Of a stretch of 19,708 nt of DNA, positions 1 through 7,837 are shown in pieces. The notes below the pieces were generated by a model. The model saw nothing but the letters and a program-made list of their open reading frames with translations. It was not told the origin of the DNA and made no database searches. The DNA lies in the NCBI GenBank assembly GCA_900545165.1, contig UQYA01000029.1, forward strand, positions 1 to 19,708. The letters run 5' to 3'. Position numbers and translations under genes: made by a program. The number at the start of each line of letters is the position of its first letter. Position 1 is the stretch's first letter. The stretch comes from an uncultured Collinsella sp. (GTDB taxonomy: Bacteria > Actinomycetota > Coriobacteriia > Coriobacteriales > Coriobacteriaceae).

Positions 1-52
1 CCCTGACCTCTTGACTGCCAGTCAAGCGCTCTCCCAGCTGAGCTACGCCCCC
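1..52 (-). tRNA. tRNA-Ala (anticodon GGC), 5' part, cut by window edge
   Basis: Read on the minus strand, the 5' end at 52 starts with acceptor strand GGGGGCG, then TA, a D-arm GCTC/GAGC, and an anticodon arm CTTGA/TCAAG around the 7-nt loop CTGGCAG. The anticodon is GGC (plus-strand 17-19), which reads the alanine codon GCC, a codon used heavily in the genes here. The variable loop and the start of the T-arm are visible. The rest of the T-arm and the 3' acceptor strand lie outside the window. A good promoter sits directly upstream at 66-94. Confidence 0.93.
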
Positions 53-65
53 GTGACGTGGAGAT

Positions 66-94
66 ACTATAGGGGAAGTTAGCGCGACGTGCAA
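66..94 (-). promoter_or_regulatory. Sigma-70-type promoter of tRNA-Ala
   Basis: On the minus strand, TTGCAC (plus 89-94) and TATAGT (plus 66-71) are separated by 17 nt. This is a near-consensus -35/-10 pair ending 13 nt before the tRNA 5' end. A short leader between the start site and the mature tRNA is expected. This is the best promoter match in the window. Confidence 0.8.
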
Positions 95-121
95 GGACTT
101 TTTTGGTCAGACTCTAAATGC

Positions 122-763
122 CTATTGATATAGGTAAGCGATGGCGGTGCCGGTGTGGACTTGGATCGTGGCTGTTGACCTGACGACGTTGCTGATGCCT
201 GTGTCGGCTAACAGGCCCAGCGGGGCGTGATCCAGTTCCCATTCTAGGCCGTGTTCGCTTATTACCGTTTCTGGGGCGATCGCGATGATAGAGAAGGTTT
301 TGCCCTCGGTGTTTTCGATGGTCCAGGTTTCGTCCTGGTGCAGAATTCTGGCCGTCACTTCGTCTTCTTTGATCCAGACGGGGGCATCTTTGTAGGCTGC
401 TAGTAGGCCTAGGACGGACAGGGCCATATCCGGACGGCCGCCCGTGACGCAGGTCGCAACCACTTCGGCACCCGGCCAGCGACGGCGGACGGAATCGAGC
501 GCCAGTGCCAGATCGGTATAGTCCTTGTACGGGTCATGGCGCTCAACTTCAAAGTCGGTGGCGGCATCGACCAACGCGCGACCCGCGTCGCTCACCGTGT
601 CCGCATCTCCTACATACACGTCGCAGCCCAGGCCGGCACCCAGCAGCGCGTCGAGTCCGCGGTCTACGGCAACAACATGGTCGCACTCCCCCGCTTGCCG
701 GCGCAACAGATCCACGCTCGCCACGACGGGCGAGCCGCACACCACTAATATCTTACAAGCCAC
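122..763 (-). CDS. thiN: Thiamine pyrophosphokinase (ThiN family)
   Basis: A 213-residue protein expected to convert thiamine plus ATP to thiamine diphosphate in the cytoplasm. Family motifs are visible: VDRG near residues 33-36, the metal-binding GDADT at 52-56 (usually GDxDS), KDYTD at 80-84, and a TGGRPDMAL segment where the family has GGRxDH, so the usual His is Met here. The start is GTG. It lies 9 nt after the stop of the HAD gene, and that stop is in frame, so no earlier start is possible. The purine run GAGGG is only about 2 nt from the GTG, so translation may depend on coupling to the upstream gene. No clear terminator separates it from the tRNA downstream. The length is normal for bacterial ThiN. 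Confidence 0.85.
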   Translation of the reverse strand: MACKILVVCGSPVVASVDLLRRQAGECDHVVAVDRGLDALLGAGLGCDVYVGDADTVSDAGRALVDAATDFEVERHDPYKDYTDLALALDSVRRRWPGAEVVATCVTGGRPDMALSVLGLLAAYKDAPVWIKEDEVTARILHQDETWTIENTEGKTFSIIAIAPETVISEHGLEWELDHAPLGLLADTGISNVVRSTATIQVHTGTAIAYLYQ

Positions 764-772
764 AGCCCTCGC

Positions 773-1462
773 CTATCCCTCAAACGCAAGAACGTGATCC
801 AAATCCAGCTCTTCATAGCTATCGATAAAGATCTCGCAGTTATCGCGAACCTCGTCGCGCTTCATGCGGCCGTGCGGGTCATAGATGCCCACGCGTTTAA
901 AGCCGGCGACACCAGAGCTCTTTAGGCCAAAGACGGCGTCCTCAAACACCCACGCGCGCTCAAACTTATGCCCATGGCGCTCCTCCAGACGGCGAAGCGC
1001 CAGCTCGTATACGTCGGGGAACTGTTTGGAGCGTCCTGCCTCGCCCGTCGTGGTAACAAACTCCATGTATGCGTCGAGCCCGGCACCAGCGAGCGCGGAC
1101 TGCACCAGCTCGGCCGGCGTGGACGTAGCCACGCACATGGCAATACCCGCCGCCTTCGCCTGCTCCAAAAATGCCAGGAGACCCTTGCGCGGCGGCACCT
1201 TGGAGTACCCATCAATCAGAATATTGCTCAGATCGCGGTAGAGCTCCTCGCCATTTGTGCCAATGCCCCAGGTGTCGTGGTAGGCCTGGCACTCGTCTTC
1301 GAGCGACAAATGCTCAAACTGGGCAAAATCGTCGACCGTCACGTCAACTCCGTGGCGGTGCAATAACTCGGGCTGGGCATAGGCCCAAACGGGGGTGCTA
1401 TTAACCAGCGTGCCGTCGCAATCGAAAATAAAAGCAACACTTGGGGCAGCGATGCGGTCCAT
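773..1462 (-). CDS. HAD-superfamily hydrolase (beta-phosphoglucomutase-like)
   Basis: A 229-residue haloacid-dehalogenase enzyme. Motif I is FDCDGT (residues 13-18, nucleophile Asp14 and acid/base Asp16), motif II lies at VATSTP, the Lys motif is probably in the GRSKQFPD segment, and motif IV is VFEDAVFGL. The helical cap between motifs I and II resembles the PGMB/phosphatase-like subfamily. The exact substrate (a sugar phosphate or another phosphate monoester) cannot be told. The ATG at 1462 is chosen because AAAGG lies about 7 nt upstream. A TTG at 1483 would be in frame but lacks a good ribosome site. It is divergent from glgB and lies upstream of thiN in the same transcription unit. Its proximity to the glycogen cluster makes a sugar-phosphate role attractive but unproven. 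Confidence 0.8.
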   Translation of the reverse strand: MDRIAAPSVAFIFDCDGTLVNSTPVWAYAQPELLHRHGVDVTVDDFAQFEHLSLEDECQAYHDTWGIGTNGEELYRDLSNILIDGYSKVPPRKGLLAFLEQAKAAGIAMCVATSTPAELVQSALAGAGLDAYMEFVTTTGEAGRSKQFPDVYELALRRLEERHGHKFERAWVFEDAVFGLKSSGVAGFKRVGIYDPHGRMKRDEVRDNCEIFIDSYEELDLDHVLAFEG

Positions 1463-1484
1463 AAACGAGCCTTTCAATGTCAAA

Positions 1485-1572
1485 TGGTAAACAACCTGCT
1501 AAAAACGTTTTACCAAACGTAAACCTAACAATCTAGAAACCCTAATTGGTAAAGCTGTCAAGAGTTTTACCA
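1485..1572. promoter_or_regulatory. Cluster of TGGTAAA half-sites, candidate LacI-type operators
   Basis: Half-sites lie at 1485-1492 (TGGTAAAC), 1508-1515 (TTTTACCA, inside the partly palindromic AAAACGTTTTACC), 1546-1553 (TTGGTAAA) and 1565-1572 (TTTTACCA). The last two form an inverted pair separated by 11 nt, and the right half overlaps the -35 of the glgB promoter. A centre of the type AAAACGTTTT is typical of LacI/GalR-family sites. The regulator is not encoded in this window. The same half-site reappears upstream of the GH13-GH77 gene (11369-11412). Confidence 0.45.
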
Positions 1573-1596
1573 TCGCAATTCTGCCAGTGGTATAAA
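1567..1596 (+). promoter_or_regulatory. Candidate glgB promoter with extended -10
   Basis: TTACCA (1567-1572, 4 of 6 to consensus) and TATAAA (1591-1596, 5 of 6) are 18 nt apart. TGG directly before the -10 makes an extended -10 element. A start site near 1603 would give a leader of about 205 nt containing the hairpin at 1683-1708. Confidence 0.5.
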
Positions 1597-1682
1597 CATG
1601 GCGCTTACCGATTAAACGCCACCGCAAATCCACTTTCGTTCATAAAACTAACGTACAGGTGTTATCGTAGTTTTTGCCGAAA

Positions 1683-1708
1683 GTTCCACCGAGCACGCGA
1701 GGTGGAAC
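1683..1708 (+). promoter_or_regulatory. Stem-loop in the glgB leader
   Basis: GTTCCACC (1683-1690) and GGTGGAAC (1701-1708) form a perfect 8-bp stem with a 10-nt loop. No T-run follows, so a terminator is unlikely. It lies about 100 nt before the glgB start, within the predicted leader. Confidence 0.4.
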
Positions 1709-1808
1709 GAATCATAGAACTATCGCCGTCCCTTCGATTCGTGCAGCCTTGGACCTTTCGCATCTAGTCACCAAGGCAACACGCTGCCGCGTCATGATGG
1801 GATCAAAC

Positions 1809-4055
1809 GTGAGCGATACAAAGCTAAAGCCAGCAACTAAAAAGCCTACTACCCGTAAAGCCGCCCCGCACGCGCCGGAGCTCACCAAAGACGATGTCTA
1901 TCTGTTTGGCATTGGCACGTGGGAGCGCTGCTGGGAAAAGATGGGCGCGCACCCCGACACGCAGAACCGTACGCGCGGCTGGCGTTTTTGCGTTTGGGCG
2001 CCCGATGTAAAGAGCGTCCATGTCATTGGCGAATTTAACGACTGGGATGAGCAAGCCAACCCGCTGGTGCCCGTGCATACGAGCGCTATCTGGGAAGGGT
2101 TTATTCCTGGCGCCGAGCAGGGCCAGCTCTATAAATACCTCATCGAGACCAACGAGGGCGAAAAGCTCTACAAGGCCGATCCATACGCCTTTAAGGCCGA
2201 GTGCCCTCCGGGAACGGCGAGCATGCTGTGGACCCTCGATGGCTACAAGTGGAACGACGCCGCGTGGCTCAAGCGCCGCGCCAGCCATAACCACATGTCG
2301 CAGCCCCTTAACATCTACGAGGTGCATATTGGCTCGTGGAAGCGCCACGGCGATGCGCCGCAGGGCGAGCCCGACGAGTACGGCAACTACCCCGGCCCCA
2401 TGGACCCCTTCCCCGCGCAGCGCGGTGAGTTTTACACCTACGACGACCTATCGGTGGAGCTCGTGGACTACGTGCGCGACATGGGCTACACGCATATCGA
2501 GGTCATGCCGCTTATGGAGCATCCCTTCGACGGCTCCTGGGGCTACCAGACGACCGGCTACTACGCCGCCACGTCGCGCTACGGCAACCCGCAGCAGCTC
2601 ATGCACTTTATCGATGCATGCCACGAGGCGGGCATCGGCGTGATTATGGACTGGGTGCCCGGCGGTTTTTGCGCCGACTCCCACGGCCTTGCCACCTTTA
2701 ACGGCCACATGCTGTTTGAGCACGAGATTCATCCCAACTGGGGCACGCACAAGTTTGACTTCGCCCGCGGCGAGGTACGCTCCTTCCTTGTCTCTAACGT
2801 GCTTTATTGGCTCGAGAACTTCCACGTTGACGGCATTCGCATGGACGGCGTGTCCAGCATGCTGTATCTGAACTTTGGCATCGACGATCCGGGCCAAAAG
2901 AAGTTCAACAAGTACGGTACCGAGGAGGACCTGGACGCCAGCGCGTTTATCCGCCAGGTCAACTGCGCCGTGGAGGCTCACTACCCCGACGTGATGATGA
3001 TGGCCGAGGAGTCCACCGCGTGGCCGCTCGTGACCTATCCGCCGCAGGACGGCGGTCTGGGCTTCCACTACAAGTGGGACATGGGCTGGATGAACGACAC
3101 CCTGCACTACATGCAGACTGATTTTCCGTGGCGCCCCGGCAACCACGGTCTGCTCACGTTCTCCATTATGTATGCCTTTACCGAGAACTTTATTTGCCCG
3201 CTGAGCCACGACGAGGTCGTGCACGGCAAGTGCTCGCTGATCGGCCGCATGCCGGGCGACTGGTGGCGCCAGTTTGCCGGCCTGCGCACGCTGGCCTTCT
3301 ACCAGATGACGCACCCCGGTGCCAAGCTCAACTTTATGGGCAACGAGATCGGCCAGTTTATTGAATGGCGCTACTACGAGTCCATCCAGTGGTTCCTGAC
3401 CGAAGAGTACGAGACCCACCGTCATCATCAGGCCTTTATCAAGGCGCTCAACCACCTGTACACCGCCGAGCCCGCTCTGTACGAGCGCGGCTACACCGAC
3501 GACGGCTTTACCTGGATCGACGCGGATAACTCCAAACAGTCCATCGTGAGCTTTGTGCGTCAGGGCGAGGACATCGATGACGATCTGGTGATCCTGATCA
3601 ACTTTGACCCGGCGAGCTACGAGAGCTTCCGCGTGGGCGTACCGCGCGAGGGTGACTGGGAGGTCATCTTCGATTCCGACCGTCCCGAGTTTGGCGGCAG
3701 CGGATACGCCGGTGAGGAGCCCTACACCTGCTCGAGCGAGCCCTATCCCTGGAACGGGCAAATGGACTCCATCGAGATTAAGGTGCCCGGTCTGGCTGGC
3801 GTGGTGCTTAAGCGCCGCGGTCCCAGCAGCTATAAGCCGCCCGTGGTCGAGGAGCCCAAGAAGGCGACGCGCAAACGTACGTCCTCGGTGAAGCCCAAGG
3901 CCGCAGCTGCTAAGAAGTCTCCGGCTAAGGCGAAGGCAGCCAAGCCCGCTGCCAAGGCTTCGGCCAAGTCCAGCACGGCCAAGAAGGCAACCACCAAAAA
4001 GGCTGCTCCCAAGGCCAAGTCTGCTTCTGTTAAGTCGTCTGCCAAGGATGCGTAA
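1809..4055 (+). CDS. glgB: 1,4-alpha-glucan branching enzyme GlgB with histone H1-like tails
   Basis: Transfers alpha-1,4 glucan segments to alpha-1,6 branch points during glycogen synthesis. With the GTG start at 1809 it has 748 residues: a basic N-terminal stretch (about 4-20), a CBM48-type domain (GWRFCVWAPDVKSVHVIGEFND), then a GH13 barrel with nucleophile Asp346 (GIRMDGV), acid/base Glu400 (MAEEST) and Asp468 (LSHDEVVHGK). The spacing matches classical GlgB. Residues from about 679 to 748 form a Lys/Ala/Ser/Thr tail (KKATRKRT, AAAAKKSPAKAK, KKATTKKAAPKAK) not part of the usual fold. Start choice: GGGA lies 6 nt before the GTG, while the in-frame ATGs at 1794 and 1797 lack a ribosome site but remain possible. 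It is the first gene of the glycogen cluster, 94 bp before glgP. Confidence 0.95.
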   Translation: MSDTKLKPATKKPTTRKAAPHAPELTKDDVYLFGIGTWERCWEKMGAHPDTQNRTRGWRFCVWAPDVKSVHVIGEFNDWDEQANPLVPVHTSAIWEGFIPGAEQGQLYKYLIETNEGEKLYKADPYAFKAECPPGTASMLWTLDGYKWNDAAWLKRRASHNHMSQPLNIYEVHIGSWKRHGDAPQGEPDEYGNYPGPMDPFPAQRGEFYTYDDLSVELVDYVRDMGYTHIEVMPLMEHPFDGSWGYQTTGYYAATSRYGNPQQLMHFIDACHEAGIGVIMDWVPGGFCADSHGLATFNGHMLFEHEIHPNWGTHKFDFARGEVRSFLVSNVLYWLENFHVDGIRMDGVSSMLYLNFGIDDPGQKKFNKYGTEEDLDASAFIRQVNCAVEAHYPDVMMMAEESTAWPLVTYPPQDGGLGFHYKWDMGWMNDTLHYMQTDFPWRPGNHGLLTFSIMYAFTENFICPLSHDEVVHGKCSLIGRMPGDWWRQFAGLRTLAFYQMTHPGAKLNFMGNEIGQFIEWRYYESIQWFLTEEYETHRHHQAFIKALNHLYTAEPALYERGYTDDGFTWIDADNSKQSIVSFVRQGEDIDDDLVILINFDPASYESFRVGVPREGDWEVIFDSDRPEFGGSGYAGEEPYTCSSEPYPWNGQMDSIEIKVPGLAGVVLKRRGPSSYKPPVVEEPKKATRKRTSSVKPKAAAAKKSPAKAKAAKPAAKASAKSSTAKKATTKKAAPKAKSASVKSSAKDA

Positions 4056-4063
4056 CAAAGCCG

Positions 4064-4095
4064 TTACAGCTGTAATTACCCGCCTCGCCGAGGCG
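4064..4095 (+). promoter_or_regulatory. Palindrome and hairpin between glgB and glgP
   Basis: TTACAGCTGTAA (4064-4075) is a perfect 12-bp palindrome. Six bases further, CGCCTC/GAGGCG (4081-4086 and 4090-4095) forms a compact GC-rich hairpin with a 3-nt loop. No T-run follows, so it is more likely an operator plus an mRNA-stabilising or processing structure than a terminator. Confidence 0.35.
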
Positions 4096-4113
4096 TAGGA
4101 TACAAGTCATAAC

Positions 4114-4148
4114 CGTTCCGGGAGAAACATCCCCGGGGGAAAGGAACG
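4114..4148 (+). promoter_or_regulatory. Possible glgP ribosome-site sequestering structure
   Basis: CGTTCC (4114-4119) is complementary to GGAACG (4143-4148), which includes part of the glgP Shine-Dalgarno AAAGGA just before the ATG at 4150. A competing inner hairpin pairs CCGGG (4118-4122) with CCCGG (4132-4136). The two stems share bases and so could alternate. No ligand-binding domain is recognised. Confidence 0.25.
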
Positions 4149-4149
4149 T

Positions 4150-6576
4150 ATGAATAAGATCTTCGAAAACAAGCAGGAGTTTACCGAGCTCTATCGCGAT
4201 GCCGTTATGAGCATCAGCGGCAAGAGCGTCGAGGCCGCCAGCGACCTCGACCGCTTTAACGCCCTGGCCAAACTCGTGGCCGAGAAGGCCCGCACCGTTG
4301 CCACCAAGAGCGACGCCCGCGTCACCGCCGAGGGCAAGAAGCGCGTGTACTACTTCTCGATCGAGTTTTTGATCGGCCGCCTGCTCGACAACTACCTGCT
4401 CAACTTTGGCGTGCGCGACATGGTCGCCGAGGCGCTCGACGACATGGGCTTCGACCTTTCCGTCATCGAGAACCAGGAGCCCGATCCGGCTCTGGGCAAC
4501 GGTGGCCTGGGCCGTCTTGCCGCATGCTTCCTAGATTCCATGGCAGCCGAGGGCATTGCCGGCTACGGCAACGGCATGCGCTACCGCTACGGCCTGTTTA
4601 AGCAGGAGATCGTCAACGGCAGCCAGGTCGAGGCCACCGACGAGTGGCTCACCCACGGCTATCCCTGGGAGGTCCGTCGTCAGGACAAGGCCGTGACCAT
4701 CAAGTTTGGCGGACATGTTGAGGGCTTTGAGGAAAACGGCCGCACGTTCTACCGTACGGTAGATACGCAGGACATCCTGGCCGTCCCCTATGACATCCCC
4801 GTTGTGGGCTATGCCGGCGAGACCGTCAACAAGCTGCGCGTCTGGGCCGCCGAGCCGGTCGAGGAGCACTTCGATCTGGAGGCCTTCAACCGCGGCGACT
4901 ACGCCCTGGCAGACGCCGAGCGCGCCGAGGCCGAGGCCATCAGCGCCATCCTCTACCCCAACGACGCCGGCGAGCATGGCCGTCTGCTGCGCCTGAAGCA
5001 GGAGTACCTGTTTGTCTCGGCCGGCATCTACAGCCTGCTCGACACCTTTGAGAAGGAGCACGGCGCTAACTGGGAGCTGCTGCCGCAGTTTGTGGCCATC
5101 CACACCAACGATACCCACCCCGCCATGTGCGGCCCCGAGCTCATGCGCATCCTCATCGACGAGAAGAAGCTCGAGTGGGATGACGCCTGGAACATCGTGA
5201 CGCAGGTCGTGAGCTACACCAACCACACCATCCTGCCCGAGGCCCTGGAGAAGTGGCCCATCGGCACGTTCTCCAAGCTCCTCCCCCGCGTGTACCAGAT
5301 CATCGACGAGATCAGCCGTCGTTGGCACGAGTCGTTCGACACCACGCAGGAGGGCTGGCAGGAGCGTCTGCGCCAGACCGCCATCCTGTGGGACGGCGAG
5401 ATCCGTATGGCCAACCTGTCCGTGATCTGCAGCCATAGCGTCAACGGCGTGGCAAAGATCCACTCCGACATCATCAAGAACATCGTGCTCAAGGACTTCT
5501 ATGCCCTGACGCCCGAGAAGTTCAACAACAAGACCAACGGCATCTCGCACCGTCGCTTCTTTGCCGAGGCCAACCCCACCTATGCCAAGCTCGTGACCGA
5601 GGCCATTGGCGATGGCTGGCTGAAGGACGCCTTTGAGCTGGAGAAGCTCAAGGAGTTTAAGGACGACACCGAGTTCCTGAAGGCCGTGGGCGCCTCCAAG
5701 CGCGCCAACAAGGAGCGTCTGGCCGCCTACGTTAAGGCTGAGACCGGTCTGGTCATTGACCCCAACACCGTCTTCGACGTTCAGGTAAAGCGCTTCCACG
5801 CCTACAAGCGCCAGCTCATGAACATCATGAAGGTGATGGACATCTACAACCGTCGCATCGCGGATCCCAACTTCCACGTGACGCCGACGACCTTCATCTT
5901 TAGCGGCAAGGCCGCCTCGAGCTACACCTTCGCCAAGGAGACCATCCGCCTGATCAACTCCGTCGCCGAGGTCATTAACAACGATGCCCGCGTCAATGAG
6001 GTCATGAAGGTTTGCTTTATTCCCAACTTCCGCGTGAGCAACGCCCAGCTCATCTACCCCGCCGCTGAGATCTCGGAGCAGATCTCCACGGCCGGCAAGG
6101 AGGCCTCGGGCACGTCCAACATGAAGCTCATGATGAACGGTGCCATTACGCTGGGCACCCTCGACGGCGCCAACATCGAGATCGCCGACCTGGCCGGACG
6201 CGAGAACGAGGCCATCTTTGGCCTGACCGCTCCCGAGGTCGAGCAGCTCTGGGCATCCAACAGCTACTTTGCGTGGGATACCCTCAACGGCGACCGCGAG
6301 CGTCTGGGCCGAGTGATGGACGAGCTCAAGGACAACACCTTTGCGGGTCTTTCGGGCAACTTCGAGAGCATCTACAACGAGCTCATGAACAACAACGACC
6401 CCGACCTGGTCATGGCCGATTTCCGCAGCTACGTCGACGCCTGGGAGAAGCTCACGGGCAGTTACGGCGACCAGGAGACATGGAACCGCAAGGCGCTGCT
6501 CAACACCGCCTCGAGCGGCTGGTTCTCGAGCGACCGCACCATTCGCGAGTATCGAGACGAGATCTGGCACGCGTAA
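4150..6576 (+). CDS. glgP: Glycogen/maltodextrin phosphorylase (GlgP/MalP family)
   Basis: Phosphorolyses alpha-1,4 glucan ends to glucose-1-phosphate in the cytoplasm using pyridoxal phosphate. The 808-residue length is typical. Family signatures are clear: YYFSIEFLIGRLLDNYLLN near residues 67-86, ALGNGGLGRLAACFLDSMA with the PLP/substrate glycine loop, HTNDTHPA, a VKRFHAYKRQLMN segment, and EASGTSNMKLMMNGA, whose Lys659 should carry PLP. The start has AAAGGA 5-6 nt upstream. It sits inside the synthesis cluster between glgB and glgC, so synthesis and breakdown enzymes are encoded together. No histone-like tail is present, unlike GlgB and GlgA. Whether glycogen or short maltodextrins are preferred cannot be judged from sequence. 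Confidence 0.97.
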   Translation: MNKIFENKQEFTELYRDAVMSISGKSVEAASDLDRFNALAKLVAEKARTVATKSDARVTAEGKKRVYYFSIEFLIGRLLDNYLLNFGVRDMVAEALDDMGFDLSVIENQEPDPALGNGGLGRLAACFLDSMAAEGIAGYGNGMRYRYGLFKQEIVNGSQVEATDEWLTHGYPWEVRRQDKAVTIKFGGHVEGFEENGRTFYRTVDTQDILAVPYDIPVVGYAGETVNKLRVWAAEPVEEHFDLEAFNRGDYALADAERAEAEAISAILYPNDAGEHGRLLRLKQEYLFVSAGIYSLLDTFEKEHGANWELLPQFVAIHTNDTHPAMCGPELMRILIDEKKLEWDDAWNIVTQVVSYTNHTILPEALEKWPIGTFSKLLPRVYQIIDEISRRWHESFDTTQEGWQERLRQTAILWDGEIRMANLSVICSHSVNGVAKIHSDIIKNIVLKDFYALTPEKFNNKTNGISHRRFFAEANPTYAKLVTEAIGDGWLKDAFELEKLKEFKDDTEFLKAVGASKRANKERLAAYVKAETGLVIDPNTVFDVQVKRFHAYKRQLMNIMKVMDIYNRRIADPNFHVTPTTFIFSGKAASSYTFAKETIRLINSVAEVINNDARVNEVMKVCFIPNFRVSNAQLIYPAAEISEQISTAGKEASGTSNMKLMMNGAITLGTLDGANIEIADLAGRENEAIFGLTAPEVEQLWASNSYFAWDTLNGDRERLGRVMDELKDNTFAGLSGNFESIYNELMNNNDPDLVMADFRSYVDAWEKLTGSYGDQETWNRKALLNTASSGWFSSDRTIREYRDEIWHA

Positions 6577-6614
6577 AGGCGCGCGAGTTCCCTTCTTTGC
6601 CGCACGGCATTATT

Positions 6615-6645
6615 CGGTGGGCGCGACCAGGAGCCGTGCCCACCG
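6615..6645 (+). promoter_or_regulatory. Strong hairpin between glgP and glgC
   Basis: CGGTGGGC (6615-6622) pairs with GCCCACCG (6638-6645), and the stem can extend inward by three more pairs (one G-U), leaving a loop at 6626-6634. No T-run follows, and glgC starts 39 nt later with its own strong ribosome site. It is best read as an intercistronic mRNA stability or processing element, with a weak terminator as the alternative. Confidence 0.45.
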
Positions 6646-6684
6646 CTAATGGGTTAGAAACATCGATGACAGAAGGAGAAATCG

Positions 6685-7833
6685 ATGAGTAAGAAAGAAT
6701 GCATCGCGATGCTCCTCGCAGGAGGACAGGGCAGCCGATTGGGGGCACTCACCCAAAAGATCGCCAAGCCGGCGGTTAGCTTTGGTGGCAAGTTCCGCAT
6801 TATCGACTTTTCGCTCTCCAACTGCTCCAACTCGGGCATCGACACGGTGGGCGTTCTGACGCAGTATCGCCCCTACCTGCTGCATGCCTATGTGGGCTCC
6901 GGCGAGGCGTGGGATCTGGACAGCCGCGACGGCGGCGTGTCGATCCTGCCGCCGTACGAGACGCAGACCGGCGGCGCCTGGTATGCGGGCACGGCCGACG
7001 CCATTACGCAGAACCTGGACTACATCAAGGCCAACGACCCCAAGTACGTCCTGATTCTTTCGGGCGATCACCTGTATCGCATGGACTACCGCAAGATGCT
7101 CAAGACGCACATTGAGAACAACGCCGACCTCACGGTGAGCGTTATGCCCGTGCCTTGGGAGGAGGCTAGCCGCTTTGGCATCCTGACCACTGACCCCGAG
7201 GACGGCCGCATCACCAAGTTCACCGAGAAGCCCGATAAGCCCGATTCGAACCTCGCGTCCATGGGCATCTACATCTTCTCGGCCGACGTGCTGATCGAGG
7301 CGCTCGAGGAGGACGCTCTGGACCAGCGCTCGAGCCACGACTTTGGCAAGGACATCATCCCCAAGCTTCTCGGCGAGAACAAGCGCCTGTACAGCTACGA
7401 GTTCCACGGCTTTTGGAAGGACGTTGGCACCATCGCCAGCTTCCACGAGACCTCGATGGACCTGTTGGGCAACAACCCCGAGTTCGATCTGTTCGACAAG
7501 CACTTCCCCATCATGTCCAACATCACCACGCGTCCGCCGCACTACATTGGACCGGACGGCCGTCTGGACGACTGCCTGGTCTCCAACGGCTGCAAGATCT
7601 ACGGCACCGCTCGCCACTCGATCCTTTCGACCGATGTCATCATCGAGGAGCGCGCCGTAGTCGAGGACTCCGTGCTGCTGCCGGGCGCGCACGTTAAGAG
7701 CGGCGCGCACATCTGCCGCGCTATTTTGGGCGAGAACTCCACGGTCGAAGAGGGCGTGAAGCTCGGCTCTGTCGATACCACCAAGGATACGGCCGTCGTT
7801 GGAAATGACGTCGTTATCGGGAAGGGGGAATGA
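6685..7833 (+). CDS. glgC: Glucose-1-phosphate adenylyltransferase, catalytic subunit GlgC
   Basis: Makes ADP-glucose from ATP and glucose-1-phosphate, the committed step of bacterial glycogen synthesis. The 382-residue protein has the nucleotide-binding LLAGGQGSRLGALT (about residues 10-23), KPAVSFGGKFRIIDFSLSN, GTADAI, the metal/catalytic SGDHLYRMDY segment and the sugar-phosphate FTEKP motif. A left-handed beta-helix with hexapeptide repeats fills the C-terminal third (SVLLPGAHVKSGAHI). GAAGGAG lies 7 nt before the ATG. It ends 4 nt before glgD, so the two are almost certainly co-translated and probably form a hetero-oligomer. Confidence 0.96.
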   Translation: MSKKECIAMLLAGGQGSRLGALTQKIAKPAVSFGGKFRIIDFSLSNCSNSGIDTVGVLTQYRPYLLHAYVGSGEAWDLDSRDGGVSILPPYETQTGGAWYAGTADAITQNLDYIKANDPKYVLILSGDHLYRMDYRKMLKTHIENNADLTVSVMPVPWEEASRFGILTTDPEDGRITKFTEKPDKPDSNLASMGIYIFSADVLIEALEEDALDQRSSHDFGKDIIPKLLGENKRLYSYEFHGFWKDVGTIASFHETSMDLLGNNPEFDLFDKHFPIMSNITTRPPHYIGPDGRLDDCLVSNGCKIYGTARHSILSTDVIIEERAVVEDSVLLPGAHVKSGAHICRAILGENSTVEEGVKLGSVDTTKDTAVVGNDVVIGKGE

Positions 7834-7837
7834 TCCG

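Larger units (their letters stand above)
1463..1808. other. Divergent intergenic control region (HAD gene / glgB)
   Basis: This 346-bp stretch contains no convincing gene and is AT-richer than its surroundings. It holds four TGGTAAA/TTTACCA half-sites (1485-1572), a glgB promoter with an extended -10 (1567-1596), a weaker second plus-strand promoter candidate (TTCATA at 1639-1644, extended -10 at 1660-1668), a perfect TTGACA on the minus strand (1556-1561) that could serve the HAD gene although no good -10 follows, and a hairpin at 1683-1708. Short ORFs crossing it do not look like proteins. Confidence 0.6.

Noticed and set aside
1546..1767. 73-codon frame in the glgB upstream region, possible leader peptide
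   Set aside because: It starts inside the operator and promoter cluster, has no ribosome site and has an arbitrary composition.
2448..4058. 536-codon open frame antisense to glgB
   Set aside because: It mirrors the strongly biased codons of glgB. Its translation is low-complexity with no family motif, and the plus-strand frame is a clear enzyme.
4531..6570. 679-codon open frame antisense to glgP
   Set aside because: Shadow of high-GC3 codons on the opposite strand. It has no recognisable domain and glgP is unambiguous.
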